Assembly: GCA_002245855.1 (NCBI GenBank) | Contig: NOUX01000013.1 | Coordinates: forward strand, 31,338 to 95,337 | DNA length: 64,000 nucleotides | Direction: 5' to 3' | Source: Sphingobacterium cellulitidis | Lineage (GTDB): Bacteria > Bacteroidota > Bacteroidia > Sphingobacteriales > Sphingobacteriaceae | Shown here: piece by piece, positions 1-9,134 of the stretch | How the letters are laid out: every line of letters starts with the position of its first letter | Position numbering within the stretch: position 1 is the first letter of the stretch | Program-made: the position numbers and the translations under genes | Notes under the pieces: model-generated | What the model saw: the letters and a program-made list of their open reading frames with translations, nothing else | Database searches by the model: none | Told to the model about the DNA's origin: nothing

Positions 1-1
1 T

Positions 2-1564
2 GCATTTAATGAATTGCAGATTAAACATTATAGAGCAGATGTGATGCAATTGACAGGTACTCCAAGTGATCAGATTACCTCTGGTCTAGGATATAAGCCA
101 TCTGCTGCTTTGGGTGGTACATTGGACAACCTTTCCGAGGTTAGGACTTTAGGATATGCGGGAAATGCTTCCTATAATTTTATGTCTAAATATATTTTGG
201 AATTGACTTATAGGTTGGATGGATCAAGCACTACTGGGACTTCTAATCCTTGGGCGCATTTGCCTTCGGTTGGATTACGTTGGAACCTGAAAAACGAAAA
301 ATTCTTGGAGAATATTTCATGGTTAGATTATTTGAATTTACGTGGAACTTGGGGTAAAAATATCGTTCCTACAGGAAATATCTTTGATGTTTACGGAAGA
401 TATGTTGCTAACCCAACAACTTATAACAATCAAACTTCAGTGAGTTTGAACATGAACTTTATTCCTAATATTTCTCTTGAACCATCTGTAACTACGCAGT
501 TAAATGGAGCTATTGAAATCGGTTTGTTCAATAACTTACTATCATTTACTTATGAGAATTATTATAGACAAACTGATCAGATTCTTCGTGAAAAGGAAAT
601 CTCAAATATCAATGCTTTCGGAAATGTAAAAACGAATGAAACATCTTTAGTGAATATGGGTCATGAATTTATGGTCGGTATTCGTCCTAAGTTCAGCAAT
701 TCGGATTGGTCATTGAACATTAATTTGAATGGGGCATTGAATAGGGATTATGCTGCGGCATTGCCTGATGATGTGAGGCAGTTATTGATTGAAGATAATA
801 CAATTTACAAGCAGTCAATTCTTTATAGGCTTGGTATTAACTCTTTATCAAATGTGTTACTACATTATAACGGAGTCTATAAGACAGATGCAGATGTGCC
901 AATTAATCCAAATACAGGTCTACGCTACAGAATGGGAGGAGTATTTTCAGAAGAGAAGTTCTTCCGTGCTGGGGATCCAATTTGGACAGACTTAAATGGC
1001 GACTATATTTTAGATGAAAAGGATTATGTAATTGTAGGTAACTCTCAACCAGTTTTTACGGGTGGTGTGAATGTTTTCCTTCAATATAAAAACTGGGCAT
1101 TAAACACGCAATGGTATGCGACAATTAAGCGTGATATCATGAATAATGCTTTAGCGGACCGATTTAAAAACTACTCAAACCCAGTAGGACAAGGAGCATT
1201 AGTTCCATTGTCCGAGTTAAATTATTGGACGCCAGATCATGTTGATGCTTACTATCCGAATCCATTTGATTTTAGAAGATTTGGTTTCTATGATCCATTC
1301 CGTTATGACCAGACCTTATTTCAAGAGGATGGTTCTTATTTAAAGTTCCAAACAGCTACGCTGTCATATAACTTCGATAGAGACTATGTTCGCAGATTAT
1401 TGGGTATTACATCAGCTAGATTATTCTTAACAGCAAATAATATTTACACATTCAGTAAATACTCTGGTCCGGATCCAGAATTAGTTTCTGCCTTAGGAAG
1501 AGACTCTTCGCAAGGATATCCAAATCGCAGAAGTTACACTTTTGGTATTAACGTTCAATTTTAA
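2..1564 (+). CDS. SusC/RagA-type TonB-linked outer membrane protein, C-terminal part (partial)
   Basis: The reading frame is open to the left window edge (codons run from base 2), so this is the C-terminal 520 or so residues of a larger protein; the TTG at 14 is not a real start. The sequence is made of alternating aromatic/polar beta-strands (for example ILELTYRLDGSS, WALNTQWYATIKR) and ends with a strand closing in F (YTFGINVQF), as in the barrel of SusC-family TonB-dependent transporters. It contains the typical late SusC motifs FRAGDPIWTDLNGD and FLTANNIYTFSKYSGPDPE. It would import an oligosaccharide or glycopeptide across the outer membrane with the SusD-like lipoprotein encoded 10 bases downstream. 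The plug domain, TonB box and any anti-sigma contact domain lie outside the window. Confidence 0.93.
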   Translation, partial: AFNELQIKHYRADVMQLTGTPSDQITSGLGYKPSAALGGTLDNLSEVRTLGYAGNASYNFMSKYILELTYRLDGSSTTGTSNPWAHLPSVGLRWNLKNEKFLENISWLDYLNLRGTWGKNIVPTGNIFDVYGRYVANPTTYNNQTSVSLNMNFIPNISLEPSVTTQLNGAIEIGLFNNLLSFTYENYYRQTDQILREKEISNINAFGNVKTNETSLVNMGHEFMVGIRPKFSNSDWSLNINLNGALNRDYAAALPDDVRQLLIEDNTIYKQSILYRLGINSLSNVLLHYNGVYKTDADVPINPNTGLRYRMGGVFSEEKFFRAGDPIWTDLNGDYILDEKDYVIVGNSQPVFTGGVNVFLQYKNWALNTQWYATIKRDIMNNALADRFKNYSNPVGQGALVPLSELNYWTPDHVDAYYPNPFDFRRFGFYDPFRYDQTLFQEDGSYLKFQTATLSYNFDRDYVRRLLGITSARLFLTANNIYTFSKYSGPDPELVSALGRDSSQGYPNRRSYTFGINVQF

Positions 1565-1574
1565 ACCAACTATT

Positions 1575-3074
1575 ATGAAAAAAATATTTATATCAATCTG
1601 TTGTTGCGCCATTCTAATGGTTAGTTCTTGTGGGAAGGATTTTTTAAATGTTACCCCAATCGATGATTTATCGGGGAATAATTATTGGAAAACTGAACGT
1701 GACGCAGAGCAATTTTTAATTGGAATTTATTCCACATTTCGGGATGCAACCATGGGGAGAATTTTCTTTCCAGCAACAGGAGATTTAAGGTGTGCTCCCA
1801 TCAATAGAACATCTGCTACCAGTGGTGAAGGTAGAGATTATTTAACGTATTTGAAATTCAATCTTTTGAATGCTACACTAGGTCCACGATTCGAATATTT
1901 TGGATTTGATGGTATTACAAAGTGGAATACATTCTATAAAATGGTTCAGCTATCAAATATCGTAATCTACGAAATGGATCAGTTGGAGCCGGGGATATTA
2001 TCAGAAGCAAAGAAAAAGCAGTTCCAAGCAGAAGCCTCTTTTTTACGCAATCTAGCTTATTTCTTCATGGTTAGACTTTATGGAGATATCCCTTATTATA
2101 CCGAAGCTTATCATAGCCAGGCAATTGGAAGAACGGATATGGTTGAAGTTCTACAAAAGTGTATTGAGGACATGAAACTACATTATAAAGATCTTCCATG
2201 GACCTATGAAGATCCATCATTAATAGGAAATCGCACGATGAGAGGTTCTGCAATTGCTTTGATGATGCACATGAATATGTGGATTGCTGGATTTACCGAT
2301 GCGGATAAGAATCCATACTACCGTGATGTTGAGGCTTTAGGGAAAGAAATCATGGAAGAAAATGGTGGAGCATATGAATTACTTCCATTAGAAAGAACCA
2401 AAGAAATATTTAAAGGAAGAACCAAAGAAGGTTTGTTTGAAATAACTCAAAATCTAAACTACGGGGAAACCTTCCACCTTTCGGCACCTTTTTCAGATTA
2501 TGTTTTGCGCTTTCCGAATAAAGTTACAACCAGATCTTATATCTATTATGACACAAAATTCATGGAAGAACTTTATCCAATGAGCGCGAAGGATAGCCGT
2601 AAGGATATCTGGTTTGATGAGAATATTTACAATACAACAGGGTTAATGCAGATGCTTAAGTTTTCCAATATTTTCATGGAGGAAGGAGAGGATTATAACC
2701 CAGATGATAATCAAGTTGTTTTTCGCTATGCAGATGCAATTTTGTTACGTGCTGAGGCATTGGCAGAATTAGGATTAGATGGCCAAGCTCGTCAAATGGT
2801 TAATATCATTAGAGATAGAGCGAAAGCAGATCCAGCGATAAGTGAGGCTGGTGATGAATTGAAGGATTTTATTTGGTGGGAAAGAACAAGAGAGTTAATG
2901 GGTGAGGGACATTTCTTTTATGACTTAGTGAGGACAAAAAAAGTTATTAATTCTAAGTATACCTCATCTCCAATTAATGTAGAAGCATTCAACAAAGGAG
3001 CTTGGACTTGGCCAATTGATAGAAGTGCCTTAAAAAACAACCCTTACATGACCTTGAACACCTATTGGAACTAA
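1575..3074 (+). CDS. RagB/SusD family nutrient-uptake outer membrane lipoprotein
   Basis: A 499-residue SusD-family surface lipoprotein that captures ligand for the SusC barrel encoded just upstream. I chose the ATG at 1575, ten bases after the susC stop, because it opens a lipoprotein signal with lipobox LMVSSCG (Cys19); the longer frame from 1542 would overlap susC without reason. SusD hallmarks: the N-terminal segment KDFLNVTPIDDLSGNNYW, the TPR-like helix LRNLAYFFMVRLYGDIPYYTEA near residue 165 (here read in two halves), and a C-terminal region with FRYADAILLRAEALAELG and WWERTRELMGEGHFFYDLVR. Position and spacing indicate the same transcript as susC. The ligand cannot be read from the sequence; the neighbouring M60 peptidase suggests a glycoprotein-derived one. 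Confidence 0.95.
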   Translation: MKKIFISICCCAILMVSSCGKDFLNVTPIDDLSGNNYWKTERDAEQFLIGIYSTFRDATMGRIFFPATGDLRCAPINRTSATSGEGRDYLTYLKFNLLNATLGPRFEYFGFDGITKWNTFYKMVQLSNIVIYEMDQLEPGILSEAKKKQFQAEASFLRNLAYFFMVRLYGDIPYYTEAYHSQAIGRTDMVEVLQKCIEDMKLHYKDLPWTYEDPSLIGNRTMRGSAIALMMHMNMWIAGFTDADKNPYYRDVEALGKEIMEENGGAYELLPLERTKEIFKGRTKEGLFEITQNLNYGETFHLSAPFSDYVLRFPNKVTTRSYIYYDTKFMEELYPMSAKDSRKDIWFDENIYNTTGLMQMLKFSNIFMEEGEDYNPDDNQVVFRYADAILLRAEALAELGLDGQARQMVNIIRDRAKADPAISEAGDELKDFIWWERTRELMGEGHFFYDLVRTKKVINSKYTSSPINVEAFNKGAWTWPIDRSALKNNPYMTLNTYWN

Positions 3075-3091
3075 TTATAACTGAGAATATT

Positions 3092-3841
3092 ATGAAAACA
3101 AATAAATACTCCTGGATCATGCTGTTTTTGATGGCCATTATATTTGTGTCATCATGTAATAAAAAAGACTATTTGGATTCAGGTATCCACGATCCAATTT
3201 ATAATGGAACGACTATGCAGTTTCTTGAAAGTCGGCCAGAATTGTTTGATTCATTGATTAGAATTATAAAAATTGCGGATTTAGAACAGGTCATTAATAA
3301 ACCTGAAATGACATTTTTTGCACCTGCCAATGTGACGATTAATAAATCCATTTATCAGTTAAATCGTCAATTATATCTGTTGGGTCAAGATACAGTGAAA
3401 GATCTAAGTCAGGTTGATCCTAAAGTATGGAAAAAATTCTTATCCCGGTATATCCTAGATGGTAAATACCTGTTAAAGGATTTTCCACAGCTGGATACTT
3501 TGAATCTAGATATCTATCCTGGTCAGGGTTATACTTCTTATGCTGAAGAACCTGTGAACATTGGCGTATTATACAACGATGTGGTTTCGAAGAATTCAGC
3601 AGGGGTTGAACAGGTTATTAAATATGCGGGATATCGCCAATTATATATTTCTTATGTCTACAACTTTTCTAACGAAAGTACGGCTACGAATTTTATCAAT
3701 GCCCCAGTAGCGACCTCTGATTTGCAGACATCTACTGGCGTATTACATGTCCTCAATTTTAGCAAACATAATTTTGGATTTAATGCATATGAATTTTCTT
3801 CCACCGCCTATAGTACGGGCATAAAACCAGCAAGTAAATAA
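3092..3841 (+). CDS. Fasciclin (FAS1)-like lipoprotein
   Basis: A 249-residue secreted lipoprotein (lipobox FVSSC, Cys22). The start is placed at 3092, where a clean signal peptide begins; the frame is open from 3065 but that would overlap susD. Residues 45-240 resemble a fasciclin/FAS1 domain: a helix followed by MTFFAPANVTI (the FAS1 H1-type motif TFFAPTNxA) and later a conserved strand GVLHVLNF near the C-terminus. FAS1 domains act in surface adhesion and protein or glycan binding. FAS1-like lipoproteins recur next to SusC/SusD in Bacteroidota uptake loci. Its stop overlaps the next start by one base (TAATG), so the two are probably translationally coupled. The exact binding partner is unknown. 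Confidence 0.75.
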   Translation: MKTNKYSWIMLFLMAIIFVSSCNKKDYLDSGIHDPIYNGTTMQFLESRPELFDSLIRIIKIADLEQVINKPEMTFFAPANVTINKSIYQLNRQLYLLGQDTVKDLSQVDPKVWKKFLSRYILDGKYLLKDFPQLDTLNLDIYPGQGYTSYAEEPVNIGVLYNDVVSKNSAGVEQVIKYAGYRQLYISYVYNFSNESTATNFINAPVATSDLQTSTGVLHVLNFSKHNFGFNAYEFSSTAYSTGIKPASK

Positions 3842-5427
3842 TGAATAAGCTCTTTATATATCGCCTACTCATCGCTTTGATTGCGTTGGTAGTGACATCA
3901 AGTTGCCATAAGGATGACCCGATAGGAGAAGATCCTTATGCAGGTGGAAAAAGCCCTTTAGGTGTTTTTTTTCTAAATGAAAAGCCTATCCCTGAGACTG
4001 CAGCACCTGGAGAAGTTGTAAGGTTTCTAGTAAAAGGGTTAAAGAAATATGAAAAGAATTTTAAGTTCTTAATCAATGAGATGGAGACTGAAATTGTAGA
4101 ATTAAGTGACTCTACCATTGATGTTCGTATTCCAAACCTTGCAAGTACAGGTGGTGTTTCCGTCAAATTACAGAACCAAGTATTCTTTGGTCCAAGGTTT
4201 TTTGTGGGAGGGAAGGTTTCAGTTGATGAGGACTTTGGAATAAAAAGTGGATTCGATGGTTCTGTTACGGATATATTACCATTTGGAGGAGGATTCATTG
4301 TGACGGGAGATTTTACAGATTTTGATAATGAGAAAGCTGAAAATATTTATAGAAACGGAATTCATTATATCAATAGTTTGGGTAAAACAGATGGAGGGTT
4401 GAATTTCGGATATGGAAGCTCTGACGTAATCAGTTCAATAATTCGGTTTCCAAGTGGGAAGTTTTTAATCGCCGGTGCTATGACTAACTTCAATAAGAGG
4501 TTGGTGTTGAATGCTGCGCGTTTGAATGCAAACGGCTCATTGGATACATTAGTTACCCCGGTAATTAACCCAAATCCTGAAAATGAATTAAATGATATTG
4601 ATACTGTAACAGCTTTTAATGGCGGTTCATTGGACGGAGCAATTCTAAAACTTATTCCTACTTCTGATGAAGGAGCAATTGCATTTGGACGTTTTTCAAA
4701 TCATATCAAGATTGACTACAGGTATTCCTCAAGAGAGAATAAGCGTGCTGTTTATACAAAGGTTCGCAACATCATGAAGTTTCAACCAAATGGATCTTTG
4801 GATTCAACCTTTGCCTCTAAAAACAGTGGAACTACAGGAAATATAGCTGGGGCAGCTCAGAATGAATTAGGACAAATAGTCATTGTTGGTGATTTCACAA
4901 ACTTCAACAATCAAGCTAGAGGAAGAATCGTTCGTATTAATTCGGATGGGTCTGTTGATCAGAGCTTTAATGTCGGTTCCGGAGCAAACAATACCATATT
5001 TTCTGTGAAATATAACAGCGTAGTTAAGAAGTATGTTATTGCTGGTAATTTCACCCAGTTTAATGGCCAGGCAATGAAAGGATTAGTTGTGTTAAATGCT
5101 GATGGCAGTATAGACAATGGCTTTAAAATGGGCGATTTAGGAAATGGTATTCCAATTTTTGCTCAAATCTTAAATAACGGTAAAATCGTTGTTTCAGGGT
5201 CATTCACTAGTTATAATGGTATTAAGAGATCGCAACTATTAATTCTTGAACCAAATGGAGACGCCTTGCAATCCTATAACAATATTGGAGATTTTGATGG
5301 TTTCGTCAATACCGTTGTTGAAACAACATCAAGTCAAGGGTATCCAGCAATCCTGATTGGAGGATCATTTAATCAGGTAAATGGAAAACGAATTAGAAAC
5401 ATTGTAAAACTGGAAATAAGAAATTAA
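3841..5427 (+). CDS. Surface lipoprotein with TIG-like domain and delta-60 repeats (DUF5008/DUF5122 type)
   Basis: A 528-residue lipoprotein (lipobox VTSSC, Cys22). After the signal comes an IPT/TIG-like immunoglobulin fold (about residues 40-125, FLNEKPIPETAAPGEVVRF and GGVSVKLQN). It is followed by repeats of about 50 residues of the delta-60 type, recognisable by N.DGS.D..F...G and I.GNFT.FN (for example INSDGSVDQSFNVGSG, VLNADGSIDNGF, YVIAGNFTQFNGQ), predicted to form a beta-propeller. Such proteins are placed with SusC/SusD loci and are thought to bind ligand at the cell surface. The gene overlaps its predecessor by one base and is one base from the next gene, so it belongs to the same operon. 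No catalytic motif is visible. Confidence 0.78.
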   Translation: MNKLFIYRLLIALIALVVTSSCHKDDPIGEDPYAGGKSPLGVFFLNEKPIPETAAPGEVVRFLVKGLKKYEKNFKFLINEMETEIVELSDSTIDVRIPNLASTGGVSVKLQNQVFFGPRFFVGGKVSVDEDFGIKSGFDGSVTDILPFGGGFIVTGDFTDFDNEKAENIYRNGIHYINSLGKTDGGLNFGYGSSDVISSIIRFPSGKFLIAGAMTNFNKRLVLNAARLNANGSLDTLVTPVINPNPENELNDIDTVTAFNGGSLDGAILKLIPTSDEGAIAFGRFSNHIKIDYRYSSRENKRAVYTKVRNIMKFQPNGSLDSTFASKNSGTTGNIAGAAQNELGQIVIVGDFTNFNNQARGRIVRINSDGSVDQSFNVGSGANNTIFSVKYNSVVKKYVIAGNFTQFNGQAMKGLVVLNADGSIDNGFKMGDLGNGIPIFAQILNNGKIVVSGSFTSYNGIKRSQLLILEPNGDALQSYNNIGDFDGFVNTVVETTSSQGYPAILIGGSFNQVNGKRIRNIVKLEIRN

Positions 5428-5428
5428 C

Positions 5429-7126
5429 ATGAAAGCGATATTTATAAGATTATTAATATTAATTCCTTTTATAAGCTCATGTAATAAGGAATTTCCAAAT
5501 CGTTTGCTTGAATATAGTGAACAACAAGGCTATGATGCTGGTACTTCTAAAGTGCTCTATATTATAGTCGATGGATTAAGAGGGGAAGCCGTTCAGGAAA
5601 TCCTTCCAACCCAATTAGTGAAAATGCAGCAAAATTCTATGTTTGGCTATGGTAGTTTGATTGATTTTAAATCAAACCCTCATACAAAGGAGATTGGCTG
5701 GACTAATTTATTGTCTGGAACAACCTCGGACAAACATGCGGTTGTAAACTCAGATTTGAGCACTTATAAAAGCAAAGAATATCCAAACTTACTAAGCAGG
5801 ATCAAAGCCCTTGATTTGGGTTATGAAATAACTGCAAATTCAAGTTCTGATGAGTTCACAAACACTTTCATTAAAGGGGTTACGGATGCTTCAGTTTCTA
5901 AATCTGATCAGGAAGTTGTAGATAAGACAAAAGCTGCATTGAAAGAAAATGAAAGAAGTGTATTCTTGGCTCATTTTTCAGAAGTTGATAAAGCTGGGCA
6001 GGCTGGAAGCTATGAATCAAGTGATGCTAAATATATCGCTGCCATTAAAGCATTTGATAAACAAGTTTCAGAATTGATTACAGAAATTCAATCTCGTCAA
6101 AATTTCAAGACAGAAAACTGGTTAGTTATTGTTACTTCAAGTGCTGGAGGTGCGATTGAAAACAATGGCGAAATTAATAACACATCCTATGGGGATTCTA
6201 AACGTAATATCTTTACGCTTTTTTATTCTCCCAAGTTTGATCGTAAATTCTTCCCAACTCCAAACTCATCTTCTATTCCATATCAAGGAGCAGCAGTTCG
6301 TTATACCTATGGGACACCATCCACGAATGCAGTGCTTCAGGATGCAGCGGCATTTAATTTTGCCAACAATAAAAACTTCACTATTTCCTTCAATTTTAAA
6401 TCGAATATTAAAGATGGCAACTGGAACTACCCAATTTTCCTTTCCAAAAGGGATGCTGGATTTTCGGGTCCAGGATGGAATATTTTTGGGGAAGTGAGGA
6501 ATGGTAATATGGCTCTTGGGATGAACTCCAATATCGGCGGTCAGGCATTTGGAACGGCTGTAAATAATGGGGAGTGGCATAACTTCACCGTAACAGTTAC
6601 AAGAGGAGATTCATTAAGAGTGTTTACAGATGGAGTTCCTAACGATAGGCAAGCATTAACCAATGGAAATAATCTTGACAATAATGCACCACTTGTCGTT
6701 GGAAAAAAAGCAGGTAATGACAACTCTGCTCCTGATGTTTTGATTAGTAATATTCAGATTTATAATGTTGCTATTCCAAAAGAAAATATCAAAGCCGTTT
6801 ATGGTAAAACTTTAATCGATGACAGTCACCCTTACTATGAAAATCTGATTGGTTATTGGCCAGGATATGACGATATAGGCAAGGGGCAGATTCGTGACAT
6901 GACAGGCAATGGAAGACATTTAAACCTAACGGGGAATTATAATTGGGTTTCATTCAACGATATCGTGAGTTATTTCTCACCTCCGATTTCAGATTCATTC
7001 TACAAAATTGTTCCAAACGGAGTTGATGTACCATTTATGATTTATCAATGGTTGGGAATTATTCCACAAAAAGAATGGAAACTAGATGGTAAGAGCTGGA
7101 CTCCAGTTTATAAAATTATGAAATAA
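5429..7126 (+). CDS. Alkaline-phosphatase-superfamily-like lipoprotein with LamG domain, active site degenerate
   Basis: A 565-residue lipoprotein (Cys18 in FISSCNK). Residues 40-245 have the alkaline phosphatase/phosphodiesterase layout: VLYIIVDGLRGE (metal Asp strand), WTNLLSGTTSDKH (nucleophile region), SEVDKAGQAGSY and NWLVIVTSSAGGA. The last two correspond to DxxGHxxG and TSDHG in active enzymes, but both His residues are missing. Residues 290-450 form a LamG/concanavalin-like domain (FTISFNFKSN, WHNFTVTVTRGD, LVVGKKAG). This two-domain arrangement matches what is annotated as DUF4983 proteins in Bacteroidota SusCD loci. I infer a carbohydrate-binding or pseudo-enzyme role at the surface. 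A paralogue with the same layout lies at 9135-10865. Confidence 0.8.
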   Translation: MKAIFIRLLILIPFISSCNKEFPNRLLEYSEQQGYDAGTSKVLYIIVDGLRGEAVQEILPTQLVKMQQNSMFGYGSLIDFKSNPHTKEIGWTNLLSGTTSDKHAVVNSDLSTYKSKEYPNLLSRIKALDLGYEITANSSSDEFTNTFIKGVTDASVSKSDQEVVDKTKAALKENERSVFLAHFSEVDKAGQAGSYESSDAKYIAAIKAFDKQVSELITEIQSRQNFKTENWLVIVTSSAGGAIENNGEINNTSYGDSKRNIFTLFYSPKFDRKFFPTPNSSSIPYQGAAVRYTYGTPSTNAVLQDAAAFNFANNKNFTISFNFKSNIKDGNWNYPIFLSKRDAGFSGPGWNIFGEVRNGNMALGMNSNIGGQAFGTAVNNGEWHNFTVTVTRGDSLRVFTDGVPNDRQALTNGNNLDNNAPLVVGKKAGNDNSAPDVLISNIQIYNVAIPKENIKAVYGKTLIDDSHPYYENLIGYWPGYDDIGKGQIRDMTGNGRHLNLTGNYNWVSFNDIVSYFSPPISDSFYKIVPNGVDVPFMIYQWLGIIPQKEWKLDGKSWTPVYKIMK

Positions 7127-7129
7127 ATT

Positions 7130-9124
7130 ATGAAAAGGATTTTAATACAAAGCGCAATTTGCGTCTGCATCTTTGCAAGTTTGATTTCCTGCGGCAAATA
7201 TGGCTATGATTTTGTTGATGGTTATCAAAAAGGGGATACTACTGCGACTCCAATAGAAACGGATACAGCCATGAACGTTGCAGATAGGAGTATGTATAGC
7301 AAAGCAAGGATCTTTCCAGGCTTAGTTGGTGAAAATGTAAAAAGAATAGCTGATACGACTGTAACCTTTGATCTTGATTTTAAATGGGTTCAATCCTATG
7401 ATATCAAGGTTAGTACAACGCCAAAGCCTATTTTTAGTACTGGTTTATATGCTCCTGCTGGAGAGAATATCAGAATTGTTGTACCTGAGAATGTGATAGG
7501 TCTTACAGCACAGATTGGTGTTCATACGGACAATCTTTCTGGCTCGGAGTCCTTAAGAAGAGATGCTATTATTTATACTGTAAAAGAATTATTCCCTGGG
7601 GTTAATTATATCAAGAATCTTTATGGTGGAACTATCTGGATTAAACCATCAATCTCCATTGATAATCCTGTAAAATTAAAGTTTGCAGGGGCAGTTCGCT
7701 CGCCAGATTTTATTCTTGGAAAAACGAATGTTGCGCAATGGTTGAAGGATGTAGAGAATACAGAAGTTCCTTGGATAGAACTAAGATCCGAGAGAGTAGT
7801 GTTCTCCGTTCCGCGTCGATTTGTTTTGACCTATAGAAACGAAAGTTCTCAGGTTGAAAAAGCCTTACAAGAATGGAATGAAATCTATGTGAAGGATTAT
7901 TATGACTGGATGGGGTTAGAAGAAAATTCTTCAGATCTTAAAAATTCATATCCAGATCTACCAGAGCGTGGGGTACTTGATATTCAGCCGGTAGTAGGAT
8001 ATGGTCATAACGGAAATCCATGGGTTGGAATGATGGATAGATACTGGTATTCTACATTTGTTCAATGGGATGCCTTGATGGGTAAAACTGGCGGAGCCTG
8101 GGGAACCTTCCACGAGGTAGGACATAACTATCAACAGACAGGAACATGGAGTTGGAATGGATTGGGGGAAACCACAAACAACTTATTTGTATTCAAAACG
8201 GCTAACCGTCATCAAGATTTTAGTATAGCAACACATCCAGCATTGGCAGAACAATTTCCATTAGCTCTTGAGTATGCTAAGAGAGATGGTTCGAAAAATA
8301 TTATTGCTGACAAAGAATCTCAGGATCCATTTTTCAAGATTGTACCGTTTCTTCAGATCTTCAATAAAGCAAAAGGCAAAAAAGGGGAGTCAGGATGGGA
8401 CTTTATGCCTTATGTATATCGTGAAGCAAGAAATACAGAGTATGGATTTGGTTTAGACGAAGCAAAACGTGATTTCTTCTATAGAGCATTATGTGACTTT
8501 ACAGGTAAGGATTATACCAGGTTTTTTGATGCATGGGGGATTCGTATCAGTACCATTGCTAAACGCGAGATGAGGGCTAAATACCCACCTATGTCTCAAA
8601 CTATTTGGACTTATGATCCATTAACAAATAAAGGTGGTGAAGATCCATTACCGAGCAAATATGACCTAGACCCATTGGATTTCGTTTACACATCGAATGC
8701 TGCTACTGCTACAGGTGAGAGTACAGGAAAAATTGATGCAATGAAAGACGGGGATAAATCTACCTATTGGCACACCTGTTATTCAGGATGTAATCCACAA
8801 ACAGTACTTCCAGTCCATGTAGATATGGATATGGGTGCAATTACCAGTATTCGGGGGGCTTATTTTGTGAATCGCCAAACTGCTACATTCCATAAATCAG
8901 CAAAAGTTTATACGCGTGAAACCACAAATGACAACTGGAAACTACAGGGCGAGATCAGGTTATCTACATCTAATTCTGATCCTACGCGTGCTGATCGTAA
9001 GGAAATAAAATTTGATAAAATTGAGGATGTTCGTTTTGTAAGATTTGAATTCACAGAGCAAAACTGGGTAGGACAACCGCATGTTGCAATTGCAGAATTA
9101 GGGGCCTTCTTTGATATCAATTAA
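7130..9124 (+). CDS. M60 family (enhancin/mucin-degrading) metallopeptidase lipoprotein with C-terminal F5/8C domain
   Basis: A 664-residue lipoprotein (Cys21 in LISCGKY). Zinc-binding HEVGH lies at residues 328-332, followed by a Glu at 347 (GLGETTNN) as third ligand, the layout of M60/enhancin gluzincins (PF13402), which cut O-glycosylated mucin-type proteins. Residues 80-250 carry the M60 N-terminal beta domain (GLYAPAGENIRIVVPE). Residues 545-664 form a galactose-binding F5/8 type C domain (DGDKSTYWHTCYSGC, VRFVRFEFTEQNW) for binding glycans. It starts three bases after the previous stop, in the middle of the SusCD operon. It is the only clear hydrolase of the locus in this window and suggests that the substrate is a glycoprotein. 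Confidence 0.9.
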   Translation: MKRILIQSAICVCIFASLISCGKYGYDFVDGYQKGDTTATPIETDTAMNVADRSMYSKARIFPGLVGENVKRIADTTVTFDLDFKWVQSYDIKVSTTPKPIFSTGLYAPAGENIRIVVPENVIGLTAQIGVHTDNLSGSESLRRDAIIYTVKELFPGVNYIKNLYGGTIWIKPSISIDNPVKLKFAGAVRSPDFILGKTNVAQWLKDVENTEVPWIELRSERVVFSVPRRFVLTYRNESSQVEKALQEWNEIYVKDYYDWMGLEENSSDLKNSYPDLPERGVLDIQPVVGYGHNGNPWVGMMDRYWYSTFVQWDALMGKTGGAWGTFHEVGHNYQQTGTWSWNGLGETTNNLFVFKTANRHQDFSIATHPALAEQFPLALEYAKRDGSKNIIADKESQDPFFKIVPFLQIFNKAKGKKGESGWDFMPYVYREARNTEYGFGLDEAKRDFFYRALCDFTGKDYTRFFDAWGIRISTIAKREMRAKYPPMSQTIWTYDPLTNKGGEDPLPSKYDLDPLDFVYTSNAATATGESTGKIDAMKDGDKSTYWHTCYSGCNPQTVLPVHVDMDMGAITSIRGAYFVNRQTATFHKSAKVYTRETTNDNWKLQGEIRLSTSNSDPTRADRKEIKFDKIEDVRFVRFEFTEQNWVGQPHVAIAELGAFFDIN

Positions 9125-9134
9125 CCTAATAATT